Below are positions 27,530 through 36,300 of a stretch of DNA of 64,000 nt, one piece after another. A program made the translations under genes and the position numbers. The notes below the pieces were generated by a model. That model was not told where the DNA came from. It did no database searches and saw nothing but the letters and a program-made list of their open reading frames with translations. The number at the start of each line of letters is the position of its first letter. The stretch's first letter is position 1. Source of the DNA: Bacillota bacterium (GTDB taxonomy: Bacteria; Bacillota; Clostridia; Lachnospirales; Lachnospiraceae); assembly GCA_023395555.1 (NCBI GenBank), contig JAEWYQ010000054.1, positions 29,403-93,402 of the forward strand, read 5' to 3'.

Positions 27530-29028
27530 TGGCAAGAAGAAAGAAAAGGAACACGCTTACGCTGGTCTCTCTTCTTTTGGCATTAGCCGCTTTGGTTGGC
27601 TTCTATCTCTGGTACACCAAAAGGGAGACGGAGCCTGTCGGGGAGGATAGCAGTATCCCCCTTTCTACCGTGAAGACCGCTGACATTACATCCCTTCACT
27701 ATGTGTATGGGGATACGGATATGACTTTCACCCGGGATGGAGAGAATTGGATATTGGAAGGGGAGCCGGACCGTCCCCTTAACCAGAGCCGTGTGACCAG
27801 TCTCCTCTCAGTAATTGATGAAATCAGCGCCACAAGGCTGATCGCGGAGACGAGAGATAATCTGGCTGATTTTGGACTGGAACAACCGGCATCCTATATT
27901 CAGGCCATACTGGGCGACGGATCCGCCGTGACCCTCCAGATCGGCAATCAGCCGCCCTCCGGGGACGGGTATTATGCCCTGGTGAATGAGGACAACAAGG
28001 TATATCTGCTGGCGGCCTCCTATGGCAGCGGGCTTAAGTATACCAACTCCGATTTTACGGCGGTGGTGGACGGACCGGAGGTCACAGCTGCTAATATCCG
28101 CTATATTAAGATTGATTTACGGGAGGGTCAGGATTTTGAACTGTCCTATCAGGAGGGCCAGGAAGGCAATGGTGCCGGCAGCTCCATGTTCCCCTGGGTT
28201 ATTCTGAAACCCTACCCTCAGCCCTATACCGCGGACAGCTCGGCAGTATCAACCCTTCAGGAAAATTATAAAGCCTTTGATTATTCGGAATGTGTGGAGT
28301 ACAGCGCGAAGGATCTGGCGGTCTATGGCCTGGAAGATCCGCTGGCGGTCATTGAACTGGGCTATCTTGAGGAAAGAACCGAGACTCTGGAGAAGCCGGA
28401 GAAGAATCCGGATACAGGGGAGGAAATCACAGAGAAGACCTATTATGATGAGAAGGAATTTAAGCTGCTCATCGGAGACCAGACGGAGAGCGGCAGCTAT
28501 TATGTGATGCCCGAGGGAGATACCACGGTCTATACCATGACAAAGAGTACCGTAGATAAGATGATTACCGTGGATGCTTTCTCGCTTCTGAATAAATTTA
28601 TTGCAATACCGCTGATTGACACGGTAGACAGGATTGAGGCAGAGATTGACGGAACGGTATATACCTTGAGCATGGAACGTTCCGCGGTAAAGAATGAGAA
28701 GGATGAGGAGGAAGTTCAGACCACATACTTCTATAACGGTAAGGAAGCGGAGGAGGCCGCCTTTAAGGATATCTACCAAAGTCTTATTTCCGCCAAATAC
28801 GATGCGGAAAACAAGGAAGAGATGGATGCGGGAAGTGCCAAGCCTCGCCTCACCATAAGCTTTTATCTCAATGACACTGCCAATACGGTGATTACCGCCT
28901 CCTATCTGCCCTATAACGACAGCTTCTATCTTGTACAAAATGGCAGCGAGACACGTTTCTTTGCGGATAAGAGAAGTATAGATCAGATTGCCGAAGCGGT
29001 TGCCGGCTTTCAGGTGAAGGAAAAATAA
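27529..29028 (+). CDS. DUF4340 domain protein of the Gld-like ABC system
   Basis: A 499-residue protein with a single N-terminal helix (TLVSLLLALAALVGFYLWY) after a basic stretch, so probably anchored with its body outside. The repeated motif around ITSLHYVYGDTDMTFTRDGENW and FGLEQPASYIQAILGDG is typical of DUF4340, which regularly follows GldG-like genes. A Glu/Lys-rich insert is at about residues 280-310. It ends the four-gene operon, before a stem-loop. Function unknown. Confidence 0.9.
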   Translation: MARRKKRNTLTLVSLLLALAALVGFYLWYTKRETEPVGEDSSIPLSTVKTADITSLHYVYGDTDMTFTRDGENWILEGEPDRPLNQSRVTSLLSVIDEISATRLIAETRDNLADFGLEQPASYIQAILGDGSAVTLQIGNQPPSGDGYYALVNEDNKVYLLAASYGSGLKYTNSDFTAVVDGPEVTAANIRYIKIDLREGQDFELSYQEGQEGNGAGSSMFPWVILKPYPQPYTADSSAVSTLQENYKAFDYSECVEYSAKDLAVYGLEDPLAVIELGYLEERTETLEKPEKNPDTGEEITEKTYYDEKEFKLLIGDQTESGSYYVMPEGDTTVYTMTKSTVDKMITVDAFSLLNKFIAIPLIDTVDRIEAEIDGTVYTLSMERSAVKNEKDEEEVQTTYFYNGKEAEEAAFKDIYQSLISAKYDAENKEEMDAGSAKPRLTISFYLNDTANTVITASYLPYNDSFYLVQNGSETRFFADKRSIDQIAEAVAGFQVKEK

Positions 29029-29030
29029 GC

Positions 29031-29062
29031 CAGGGGGGAGCAATTTTAATTGCTCCTCCCTG
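29031..29062 (+). terminator. Stem-loop after the Gld-like operon
   Basis: A nearly perfect 14-bp inverted repeat lies directly after the stop codon (core GGAGCAATT / AATTGCTCC). The following bases are only moderately T-rich, so it may act as a terminator in both directions or as a 3' stabiliser. Confidence 0.6.
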
Positions 29063-29245
29063 ATTCTATCCGGCGGCGGAATTCCTGAAACTTGTACGAA
29101 TATTACTGCCAGTGACATAATATAATGAGAGCAGAGATAGGAAATAAGTACAGCGTGAACGAAAGAACGAAGTTCTTGAGTTCCTAATCTGCGTACTCTA
29201 TAATACAAGTTATGAGAACAAAGGAAATTGATTTTCTATACCCTT

Positions 29246-29276
29246 ATTACAGGAACGCGCATTATGTTCCTGTAAT
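29246..29276. promoter_or_regulatory. Palindrome ATTACAGGAAC-N9-GTTCCTGTAAT upstream of the SpoIID-like gene
   Basis: A perfect 11-bp inverted repeat lies 60 bases before the SpoIID-like start. Its core AGGAAC-N9-GTTCCT recurs at 42220-42240 upstream of the PBP1A gene. The spacer 29029-29335 (about 305 bases) otherwise holds only the stem-loop at its start. The overlapping plus-strand frame at 29212-29529 looks like a shadow. Confidence 0.45.
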
Positions 29277-29335
29277 CGCATTAGATCATTATCATTATGT
29301 TAATAGGTTAATCAGGGCCTGGAACAGGAGCAGCG

Positions 29336-31882
29336 ATGAGTATAAAGAGAAAGCTTATATTGATAGGAATATGCATCGGAATTGTGATTATTGTATTTAC
29401 AGTGAATGTAATCCGGGGAATGAAGGGAGAACAGGGGGAGCAGCCGGACGACACGGGGGACACCGTGATCCAGGCGGACGGCATTACTCTGGCAGAAGCC
29501 TTCCGTCTGCTCAGTTATCTGGAATATAATAAATCAGAGCGGGAGAGCCTGCCGCTGGAAATTGTTTATGAAAATCAAAGCATGTCAGGCTGGTATGACG
29601 GTTATGTGAATGCGGTGTGGAAGATGGGCCTGATTGACCGTGAAATATCCGTATCTCCCCGTGAAGTCATGACATATGGGGACTGCAAGAGCGTCATGGA
29701 TAAGCTGCTGCTTAAGAAACCGGATTATCAGGGAATCTATCAAGGTATCTCCTTTGATTTCACGAAAGCCGAAGAGCCGGTGAAGACAAGAGAGTTTCTG
29801 GAGCTTTACGAAGCGATCCTTGCCAAGTCCAATGAGGCTGATTCTTCACAGGATGGACAAGGGATAGAGGAAGCGACCCTGCTGGTACTTGGAAATGAGA
29901 CAAGGCAGGACGGCTCGGACCGGATGGTGACAAACCAGGGAAAATACGAATACGCTTTGGCAAAAAGCTATGAGGGAGCCTATTTTGAGCTGGAGCAAAG
30001 AAGACAGGGCATAACGGCAGAGTCAGATGAAGAGGCTTCCGGAGAGCCGGTGGTTATTTCAAAATATCTGGATACAGGAATTAAGGCTCTGGTCTGTGAT
30101 CAGGAGCTGATTTTCATAAAGGCAATTACAACAGAGAAAATAGTCTTGCATAATGTATGGATTAAGCAGGGAGAGGGACTGCAGATCTCTGCCTATATAG
30201 ACGGACTGGATAAGACCTTTGAAGCGCAGTACAAGCTGTCGTCTTCCATTGGAAAGGTTGTCGGAGATATTACCATAGAGAATCAAAAGGTGGTTAAAAT
30301 ATTGCAGAAACCGGAAACGATTCAGGGAAAGGTGCTGCAGACGGGAGAAGATTTTATAGAGATCGAGGGCTATGGGAAGGTGCCCCTGGAGGAAGAGTTT
30401 AAAATCTATAAATTGTACGGCAAGCTCACCCAGGAACCTACAAGCAGTATTCTGGTCGGATATGAGAATACTGATTTTGTCGTATCTCTGGGCAAAATCA
30501 GCGCGGCTCTGATCACGGAAAGCATCAAGGCTGAGAATATCCGGGTGCTTCTCATGACATCGGATTACCAGGGCTACAGCCACGGAGAGATTAAGCTGAC
30601 TGCCTCCGGCGATTATACCGTCAGCAGCGAGAATCAGGAGAAAACCTGGAGTAAAGGGGAGATTCTGACCCTGAAGCCCGGGGATGAGCTGCTGAAAGAT
30701 GGCAGGTTGTCCATAAAGCCCGTTGAGGAAGACGGCAGGGTGGAGGTACTTTCCATCGACCGTTCCGACGGACACCCCAGATACCGGGGAACAATAGAAA
30801 TCGCGGAAGGCGATCAGGGCTTGCTGATGGTAAATGAGCTTTCCCTGGAAGAATACCTTTACGCGGTGATACCCAGTGAGATGCCCACATATTACGGCCT
30901 GGGACCGCTGCGAGTCCAGGCTGTCTGTGCCAGAAGCTATGCTTATAAGCAGCTTTTGGCAAACAGTCTCAGCCGGTACGGCGCCCATGTGGATGACAGT
31001 GTGTCCTACCAGGTCTATAATAATATTGCCGAGAATGAGGACAGCGTGCTGGCAGTAAAGGACACCTATGGGAAGGTGCTGGAATTTAATGAGGAGGTAA
31101 TCACAGCCTATTATTTCTCCACCTCCAGCGGACATACTGCCCAGGCCTCCAGTGTGTGGTACGGCAGCAAGGATTATCCCTATCTGTCAGGAAAGCTGCT
31201 GTATTCCGGGACAGGCGGAGAGGGCGCGGAGGACGGCGGGGAATTGGAAGAGAAATATACGGATCTGTCCTCAGAGGATATCTTTCGGCAGTTTCTCACA
31301 GATGAGAAGCTGGTTACCTATGACAGCGGCTTCAACTGGTACCGCTGGAAAGTAACCATGGGAGCCCAGGAGGTTGCCAAGGTAATCGATGATAAACTAT
31401 CCAGAAGGTATACCGCTAATCCGGAGCTGATTCTGACGCAGACCGGCAAGGACGAGGACGGGAATGGGATTTTTGAGAGCATTCCGGTGGATACCGTGGG
31501 TTCCATTGTGGATATCTCTGTTCGGAAAAGGGAGAGCAGTGGAATTATCTCAGAATTATTGATTGAAGGCAGTAAGAATACGATCCTGGTAAAAACGGAA
31601 TATAATATCAGAACGCTTCTGGCACCCGCCTATGATACGGTGATTCGTCAGGATGAGAGTGAAGTCAAGAAGCTAAGCCTGCTGCCCAGCGCATTCTTTT
31701 TCGCGGATCAGCGTAAGGACGGGGGAAAGCTTGAGGAAATTACGCTGACAGGCGGCGGCTATGGGCATGGAGTCGGTATGAGCCAGAATGGAGTCAAGGC
31801 TCTGGCGGATTCGGGAAAGGATTATGAGGAAATTCTCGCCTACTTCTATGAAGGAACCCAGCTGGGCTTCATCTATGAGTGA
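29336..31882 (+). CDS. SpoIID/LytB domain protein, membrane-anchored (peptidoglycan lytic type)
   Basis: An 848-residue protein with a basic start and one N-terminal helix (LILIGICIGIVIIVFTVNVI). The first 470 residues are a long extracellular region of unknown fold with SH3-like beta stretches. Residues about 480-840 are the SpoIID/LytB domain: LSLEEYLYAVIPSEMP with the putative catalytic Glu515, VQAVCARSYAY, YYFSTSSGHTAQASSVW and the C-terminal GYGHGVGMSQNGVKALA. SpoIID cleaves glycan strands stripped of stem peptides during engulfment. This protein is more than twice as long as SpoIID and is not in a spoIID context, so it is probably a vegetative or sporulation-related paralogue. AGGAGC precedes the ATG. 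Confidence 0.9.
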   Translation: MSIKRKLILIGICIGIVIIVFTVNVIRGMKGEQGEQPDDTGDTVIQADGITLAEAFRLLSYLEYNKSERESLPLEIVYENQSMSGWYDGYVNAVWKMGLIDREISVSPREVMTYGDCKSVMDKLLLKKPDYQGIYQGISFDFTKAEEPVKTREFLELYEAILAKSNEADSSQDGQGIEEATLLVLGNETRQDGSDRMVTNQGKYEYALAKSYEGAYFELEQRRQGITAESDEEASGEPVVISKYLDTGIKALVCDQELIFIKAITTEKIVLHNVWIKQGEGLQISAYIDGLDKTFEAQYKLSSSIGKVVGDITIENQKVVKILQKPETIQGKVLQTGEDFIEIEGYGKVPLEEEFKIYKLYGKLTQEPTSSILVGYENTDFVVSLGKISAALITESIKAENIRVLLMTSDYQGYSHGEIKLTASGDYTVSSENQEKTWSKGEILTLKPGDELLKDGRLSIKPVEEDGRVEVLSIDRSDGHPRYRGTIEIAEGDQGLLMVNELSLEEYLYAVIPSEMPTYYGLGPLRVQAVCARSYAYKQLLANSLSRYGAHVDDSVSYQVYNNIAENEDSVLAVKDTYGKVLEFNEEVITAYYFSTSSGHTAQASSVWYGSKDYPYLSGKLLYSGTGGEGAEDGGELEEKYTDLSSEDIFRQFLTDEKLVTYDSGFNWYRWKVTMGAQEVAKVIDDKLSRRYTANPELILTQTGKDEDGNGIFESIPVDTVGSIVDISVRKRESSGIISELLIEGSKNTILVKTEYNIRTLLAPAYDTVIRQDESEVKKLSLLPSAFFFADQRKDGGKLEEITLTGGGYGHGVGMSQNGVKALADSGKDYEEILAYFYEGTQLGFIYE

Positions 31883-31913
31883 GAGGGACAGCATAATCGC
31901 CGGCGGCCTCTTG

Positions 31914-32768
31914 TTACCGGCCCCGGTACAGTATCCGGATCTTGCGTATAAAATCCCGGTTCTCAAGCAAAAGGTTGAATTCCGCTCCCAGAAACAGAAG
32001 GTACATACAGAAATACAACCATAACATAAACAGTACAATTGCGGTCAGACTTCCGTATGTATAGGCAAAATTAGAGAAATTATCAATATAATAAGAAAAG
32101 GCGTAGGAAAAGCCCATCCATCCTGCGGAACACAGCATGGCCCCCGGAAGGGAACGCATGACGGTAGACTTCCTGTTGGGAATCACAATATAAATCAACA
32201 GGAAGAAAGCCAGCATGGTAATCAATCCCACGATGGTTCTCAGACTGATAATCAAAAAGGCTGTGTCTTCAATCACGGGAAGCTTTTGTCCGATCCAGAA
32301 ATAAAGACGGTTTCCGAAGACAAAGAGTATCATGGTTCCAATCACCATGACAGCGAAGATCAGGGTGTACAAGGCGGCGATTGCCCGCAGGAGAAGGCCG
32401 TGCCTTGTCTCATTGATCTCATATACGGAGTTGAGCCCTTTCATAATTGCCAGAAAGCCCTTTCCCGCGGACCAGAGGGTGGTGACAATGGTTGCGGAAA
32501 TCAAGGTGGTGGAGGCGGCGGTATGATAGATTTCCGAGATAATGGAATCGATCAGGGCATTGACGGTCGGCGGGAAGACCTGGCTTAACAATACCAGCAT
32601 GCTGTCCTGTTCAATGGGGAAATACTTTACAATACTCAGCAATAGCATGACAAAGGGGAAAAAAGAAATAATAATAAAAAAAGCAGCTTGTGCAGAAAAG
32701 GCAGCCACATGATCATCCCTTATTTTTTTAGATAACAGGCTAATCAAACGAAACGTCGATCTTATCAT
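31914..32768 (-). CDS. YihY/virulence factor BrkB family inner-membrane protein
   Basis: A 284-residue protein with six helices and the family pattern VAAFSAQAAFFIIISFFPFVMLL near the N-terminus, LWSAGKGFLAIMKGLNSVYE in the middle and LTAIVLFMLWLYFCMYLLFLGAEFN near the end. The family was once called ribonuclease BN in error; its role is unknown, possibly transport or envelope. It is convergent with the SpoIID-like gene, with 31 bases between. Confidence 0.93.
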   Translation of the reverse strand: MIRSTFRLISLLSKKIRDDHVAAFSAQAAFFIIISFFPFVMLLLSIVKYFPIEQDSMLVLLSQVFPPTVNALIDSIISEIYHTAASTTLISATIVTTLWSAGKGFLAIMKGLNSVYEINETRHGLLLRAIAALYTLIFAVMVIGTMILFVFGNRLYFWIGQKLPVIEDTAFLIISLRTIVGLITMLAFFLLIYIVIPNRKSTVMRSLPGAMLCSAGWMGFSYAFSYYIDNFSNFAYTYGSLTAIVLFMLWLYFCMYLLFLGAEFNLLLENRDFIRKIRILYRGR

Positions 32769-32821
32769 AGAATTTCACCAATCCTTCCATTTCATTTTAT
32801 TATATGAGGAGAAAGGGGATA

Positions 32822-33063
32822 CTATCCATAGTACAAGAGTAAAAAGCGTGTGCTAAGAAAATCAACGGCGAATACGGTAAGAATTGCGCCGAGAGCAACC
32901 ACCGCCAGGCTCTTCTTCCGGTAGGCCAGGACCAGGGCGGCCAGAGTACCGCAGGCGGCGGTCTTTATGGAGCCCGGCGAAATACAACCAAAGGCAGCAT
33001 ACGGGGCAGATAGGTAATCAGTGCCATCAGCAGAATGGCAAGCAGGATATTCTGAAGCTTCAT
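32822..33063 (-). pseudogene. azlD: azlD remnant (branched-chain amino acid exporter small subunit), internally deleted and frameshifted
   Basis: ATG at 33063 overlaps the azlC stop (ATGA), the usual azlC-azlD coupling. The first 32 codons read as an AzlD start (LLMALITYLPRMLPLVVF), then TAA at 32967-32965. The AzlD C-terminus continues in another frame to TAG at 32822 (TAACGTLAALVLAYRKKSL, then VDFLSTRFLL). Intact AzlD has about 105 residues; about 30 from the middle are missing at the frame change. The gene cannot make a normal protein. Confidence 0.85.
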
Positions 33064-33386
33064 ATGCAGGACCTCCCTTCTTCTTTCTTTAAATCTGTAA
33101 TCTCTGCGTTTTGTATCTCTGCAGCCCGTTCCTCTATCCTGATTTCCCCATCAGTCCATCCGCTTGAATGCTTTGCTTTCTCATCTTCCCTCTCATCCGC
33201 CGGAAAGAAATAAGCTCCGGCTCCGGCACCCAGAAAAGTGGTCAGATTGGACATGGAAATAAAGACGGCCATCCAGACCGGAAGCCCCCCGGAGACAGCC
33301 ATTAAGCCAAAAGTAAAGGCGACGGGGAGATATCCCAGAGCAACAGGATATCCGCGCTTCAATCCGTAGATAAATTCTGAATACAT
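33060..33386 (-). pseudogene. azlC: azlC remnant with in-frame internal deletion
   Basis: ATG 33386 follows GGGGGATCTGCT. The 108-residue product begins as AzlC (GLKRGYPVALGYLPVAFTFG, AVFISMSNLT) and at about residue 50 passes straight into what looks like the AzlC C-terminus (GAGAGAYFFPADERED) plus an acidic/basic tail. Normal AzlC has about 230-240 residues, so some 130 residues holding most of the transmembrane helices are gone, in frame. It cannot work as the exporter subunit. A new role for the fragment is not excluded. Confidence 0.8.
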
Positions 33387-33487
33387 AGCAGATCCCCCTA
33401 TAGGCAAAAGTAAAATAATGCTGTTACAGGCAATTCTTATTATACTCCAACACCGTATAAAAGCAAGTCCGGTAAAACTGTGACACC

Positions 33488-33543
33488 TTGTCGAATGGAT
33501 TAAGAGATTTTTAATTGATTAATTAGGTAAAATAAGTTATAAT
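33488..33543 (+). promoter_or_regulatory. Sigma-A type promoter with upstream Spo0A box
   Basis: TTGATT (33515-33520), a 17-base spacer and TATAAT (33538-33543) precede the small gene at 33588. TTGTCGAA (33488-33495) contains the perfect Spo0A heptamer TGTCGAA and lies 19 bases before the -35 element. This suggests control by the sporulation master regulator. Confidence 0.5.
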
Positions 33544-33587
33544 ACAAGTAAAATTTTAGGCCACCTTTCCACAGAGGAGGATTCAGG

Positions 33588-33728
33588 ATGATTAATTTTG
33601 AAGAGGAAATCGAGAAATTCCAGCCCAGCCCGGAGGTAGAGCAGGCGGAGGATGTAATTAACAACAATGATTTGACAGATGTGACTGATATCATGAAAGA
33701 AATACTCAAGGGAAATAAGGAACAATAG
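33588..33728 (+). CDS. Small acidic 46-residue protein
   Basis: ATG follows AGAGGAGGATTCAGG. The product starts MINFEEEIEKFQPSPEVEQA and continues with VTDIMKEILKG; it is acidic, probably helical, with no membrane segment. I recall similar very short proteins in Lachnospiraceae before the zinc-ribbon/TPR gene, but cannot name a family. It is 37 bases before that gene and shares its Spo0A-box promoter. Confidence 0.7.
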   Translation: MINFEEEIEKFQPSPEVEQAEDVINNNDLTDVTDIMKEILKGNKEQ

Positions 33729-33765
33729 AGGATTGACTGGATGGGAATCCAGAATGGAGACTAAT

Positions 33766-35169
33766 ATGATTTGCCCAAATTGCGGAAGTAATATGTCGGA
33801 TAAGAAAAAACGCTGTGATCGCTGCGGTATGGACATGACTCTTTATCAAAAGGCTTACCGGGCTTCTAACCGGTGTTATAACAACGGCCTTGCCAGAGCA
33901 AAGGTGAGAGATCTGTCCGGGGCTGTCATCGCTTTAAAGAGCAGCCTTGAATTGAATAAACGGAATACCAATGCCAGGAATCTGCTGGGTCTGGTCTATT
34001 ATGAGATGGGAGAGACCGTGGCGGCTTTAAGTGCATGGGTAATCAGCCGGCATCTTCAGCCGGAGAATAATGATGCGGAGGAATATATCAATAAGGTACA
34101 GAGCAATCCCACCAGACTGGATGCTTTGAACCAGGCGATCAAGAGGTATAACACGGCTCTTGCCATGGCAAAGCAGGGAAGCGACGATCTGTCCATCATC
34201 CAGCTGAAGAAGGTAGTGAGCTTGAATCCTCATTTTATCCGGGCCTATCATTTGCTGGCCCTGCTTCATATGAAGCAGAAGGAGAATGAGAAGGCAAAGA
34301 GATATTTATATAAGGCTGCCAAAATAGATGTATCCAATACGGCTACGCTCCGGTATCTGAAGGAGCTGGAATTATTGGACGGGCCGGTCAAGGATCCGGA
34401 TGCCAATCCGGAGGCGGAGCAGGGGCACGTCAGCACTATTATGCCAATCTCCTCTTACCGGGAGGACAAGCCCAATATCATGGCTTTTGTCAACCTGGTG
34501 ATCGGTGTAGTGATAGGAATTGCGGTAACGGCCATTTTAATTGTGCCTACCATAGAGAAGCGCCGGACCTCGGACCAGAATTCAGATTATGTGGATTTTA
34601 CTGCCGGTCTTGCGGAGCTGGAGAAGAAGGATGAGACCATCGCATCCCTCCAAAAGGAGAAGACCCAGCTGGAGGATGAGATCAGAGATCTGAATGCCCA
34701 GATTGACAGCATGGTTGTGCCGGAGGTTCCGAAGGATGATTACCAGCCGCTGCTGGAGGCAGTCGGACTGTATCTTACGGAGCTGGAGAAGCCGGAGCGG
34801 GAGCGGGATTATCTTATGCTGGCGGAACGCCTGGTGACCGTGGATGAGGCCAGCCTGGAGAATGACGGTGCCATAAGTCTTTTGAAGTCCATGCGTGAGA
34901 TATCCTATCCGGCCGCTGCGGAAGCCTATTATGATAAGGGACATGATTTGTACAGTGACCGCAAATATGAGGAGGCCATTGAGGATCTGAAGAAAGCATT
35001 GATTTTTGATCCCGCGGATGTAAGCGCAATTTACTTCCTGGGAAGATCCTATCACCGTTTGAATGACAAGGAGAATGCGGCCTTCTATTATAATATGGTT
35101 ATTACCGATTATCCGGATTCCAACCGGGTCAGCAATGCCAAAGATTTTTTAAAGCAGGTACAGGATTAA
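33766..35169 (+). CDS. Zinc-ribbon and TPR repeat membrane protein
   Basis: The likely start ATG 33766 gives 467 residues beginning MICPNCG; upstream ATG 33754 and TTG 33733 are less fitting. Residues 1-25 are a zinc ribbon (CPNCG and CDRCG pairs). TPR repeats follow (about 40-220), then one transmembrane helix (VIGVVIGIAVTAILIVPTI), a coiled coil (LEKKDETIASLQKEKTQL) and more TPRs near the C-terminus (YDKGHDLYSDRKYEEAIEDL). The TPRs probably bind protein partners at the membrane. Adjacent to the small acidic protein and upstream of the spoIIA operon, from which a terminator separates it. Confidence 0.88.
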   Translation: MICPNCGSNMSDKKKRCDRCGMDMTLYQKAYRASNRCYNNGLARAKVRDLSGAVIALKSSLELNKRNTNARNLLGLVYYEMGETVAALSAWVISRHLQPENNDAEEYINKVQSNPTRLDALNQAIKRYNTALAMAKQGSDDLSIIQLKKVVSLNPHFIRAYHLLALLHMKQKENEKAKRYLYKAAKIDVSNTATLRYLKELELLDGPVKDPDANPEAEQGHVSTIMPISSYREDKPNIMAFVNLVIGVVIGIAVTAILIVPTIEKRRTSDQNSDYVDFTAGLAELEKKDETIASLQKEKTQLEDEIRDLNAQIDSMVVPEVPKDDYQPLLEAVGLYLTELEKPERERDYLMLAERLVTVDEASLENDGAISLLKSMREISYPAAAEAYYDKGHDLYSDRKYEEAIEDLKKALIFDPADVSAIYFLGRSYHRLNDKENAAFYYNMVITDYPDSNRVSNAKDFLKQVQD

Positions 35170-35217
35170 ACAGTCGATAAAATATAATACAATAATTAAC
35201 TTCAGATAAGAAGCAGT

Positions 35218-35271
35218 GAAAAAAGACGTTTTATGCAGAATGGGAAACCATTCCATCAAAGGTCTTTTTTC
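35218..35271 (+). terminator. Nested terminator before the spoIIA operon
   Basis: GAAAAAAGAC (35218-35227) pairs with GTCTTTTTTC (35262-35271), enclosing a 6-bp hairpin GAATGG-GAAA-CCATTC. The A run and T run make it effective in both directions. Confidence 0.8.
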
Positions 35272-35381
35272 ATTTTAATCCGAAGCATGGATGATGGTGC
35301 GTTATTCTTCTTTAGCCATATAGAGAAAGGGGAACAGCACACCGGAGTGAAAAATTCATAGAGACAGGAGGTAACAGGAGC

Positions 35382-35771
35382 ATGCAGGAAGAAAAAAGGA
35401 ATGGAAGTGGCACAAAGCCGGGAGAGGGGGGAGCAACCTATGATATAGATCAGAGATGTCTGATCATCCATCTCAATGGAGAGCTGGATCATCATAATGC
35501 GCTGAAAGTCCGGGAGAAAGCGGACAAACTCATTGACCGCAATAATATCAAATATATCATATTTGACTTTACAGGTGCAGAGTTTATGGACAGTGCGGGA
35601 ATCGGAGTGATTATGGGAAGGTACCGCAAGGTGATCTTTATTGGGGGAAAGACTGCTGTGGCAAATATCAATTCGTCGGTGGACCGGATCTTCCGTTTGT
35701 CCGGATTGTATAAGATCATCGAGAAATATGATACGGTGGAATCCGCATTGAAAAGAATACAAAAGGCATAG
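35382..35771 (+). CDS. spoIIAA: Anti-sigma F factor antagonist SpoIIAA
   Basis: A 129-residue STAS-domain protein after AGGAGGTAACAGGAGC. The phosphorylation site is Ser71 in [14 protein letters not shown]. In the forespore dephosphorylated SpoIIAA binds SpoIIAB and releases sigma F. The N-terminus has about 18 extra Gly/Glu-rich residues before the domain. First gene of spoIIAA-spoIIAB-sigF, with 29 bases to the preferred spoIIAB start. Confidence 0.95.
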   Translation: MQEEKRNGSGTKPGEGGATYDIDQRCLIIHLNGELDHHNALKVREKADKLIDRNNIKYIIFDFTGAEFMDSAGIGVIMGRYRKVIFIGGKTAVANINSSVDRIFRLSGLYKIIEKYDTVESALKRIQKA

Positions 35772-35800
35772 GTGTGAAAAGAAAGGGGACGAGCAGCATT

Positions 35801-36265
35801 ATGAAGGATAAGAATGAAATGACATTGGAGTTTGAGAGTAAATCGCAGAATGAGAGCTTTGCCAGAACAGTGGTTGCGGCATTTGCCGCCCAGCTGGATC
35901 CCACCATCGAGGAATTGGCGGATATCAAGACGGCGGTATCGGAGGCGGTGACCAATTCCATCATCCATGGCTATGTCAATGAGATTGGGAAGATTGTCAT
36001 GCACTGCATTATCAGCGGCAACGAGCTTATGGTAGAAATCAGTGATGAGGGGGCCGGAATTGAGAATATAGAGAAAGCGATGGAGCCTCTTTATACAACC
36101 CGGCCTGAGCTGGAGAGATCGGGAATGGGATTTTCCTTTATGGAAGCTTTTATGGACGATCTGACAGTGGAATCGGCGGTGGGAAAAGGAACGCTGGTAA
36201 GAATGAGAAAAAAGCTGGGAAAGCCGGAGCGAGTCAGAGAGCATACACAGGAAACCATAGCATGA
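35801..36265 (+). CDS. spoIIAB: Anti-sigma F factor SpoIIAB (serine kinase)
   Basis: ATG 35801 gives 154 residues beginning [18 protein letters not shown], close to the usual SpoIIAB start; GTG 35774 is an alternative. GHKL ATPase marks are the N box in [25 protein letters not shown] and [12 protein letters not shown]. It holds sigma F inactive and phosphorylates SpoIIAA. Its stop overlaps an ATG (36262) in the sigF frame. Confidence 0.95.
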   Translation: MKDKNEMTLEFESKSQNESFARTVVAAFAAQLDPTIEELADIKTAVSEAVTNSIIHGYVNEIGKIVMHCIISGNELMVEISDEGAGIENIEKAMEPLYTTRPELERSGMGFSFMEAFMDDLTVESAVGKGTLVRMRKKLGKPERVREHTQETIA

Positions 36266-36300
36266 TCTTTTTGTCGTATAGGAAAGGAGAGAGGTTGAAT

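Noticed and set aside
28249..29208. 319-residue minus-strand frame over the DUF4340 gene
   Set aside because: Antisense shadow running across the stem-loop; no recognisable protein features.
29212..29529. 105-residue plus-strand frame before the SpoIID-like gene
   Set aside because: No ribosome site, odd composition at its end and full overlap with the well-supported SpoIID-like start; treated as a shadow frame.
30059..31135. 358-residue minus-strand frame inside the SpoIID-like gene
   Set aside because: Antisense to a gene with clear domain motifs; the frame shows no family pattern.
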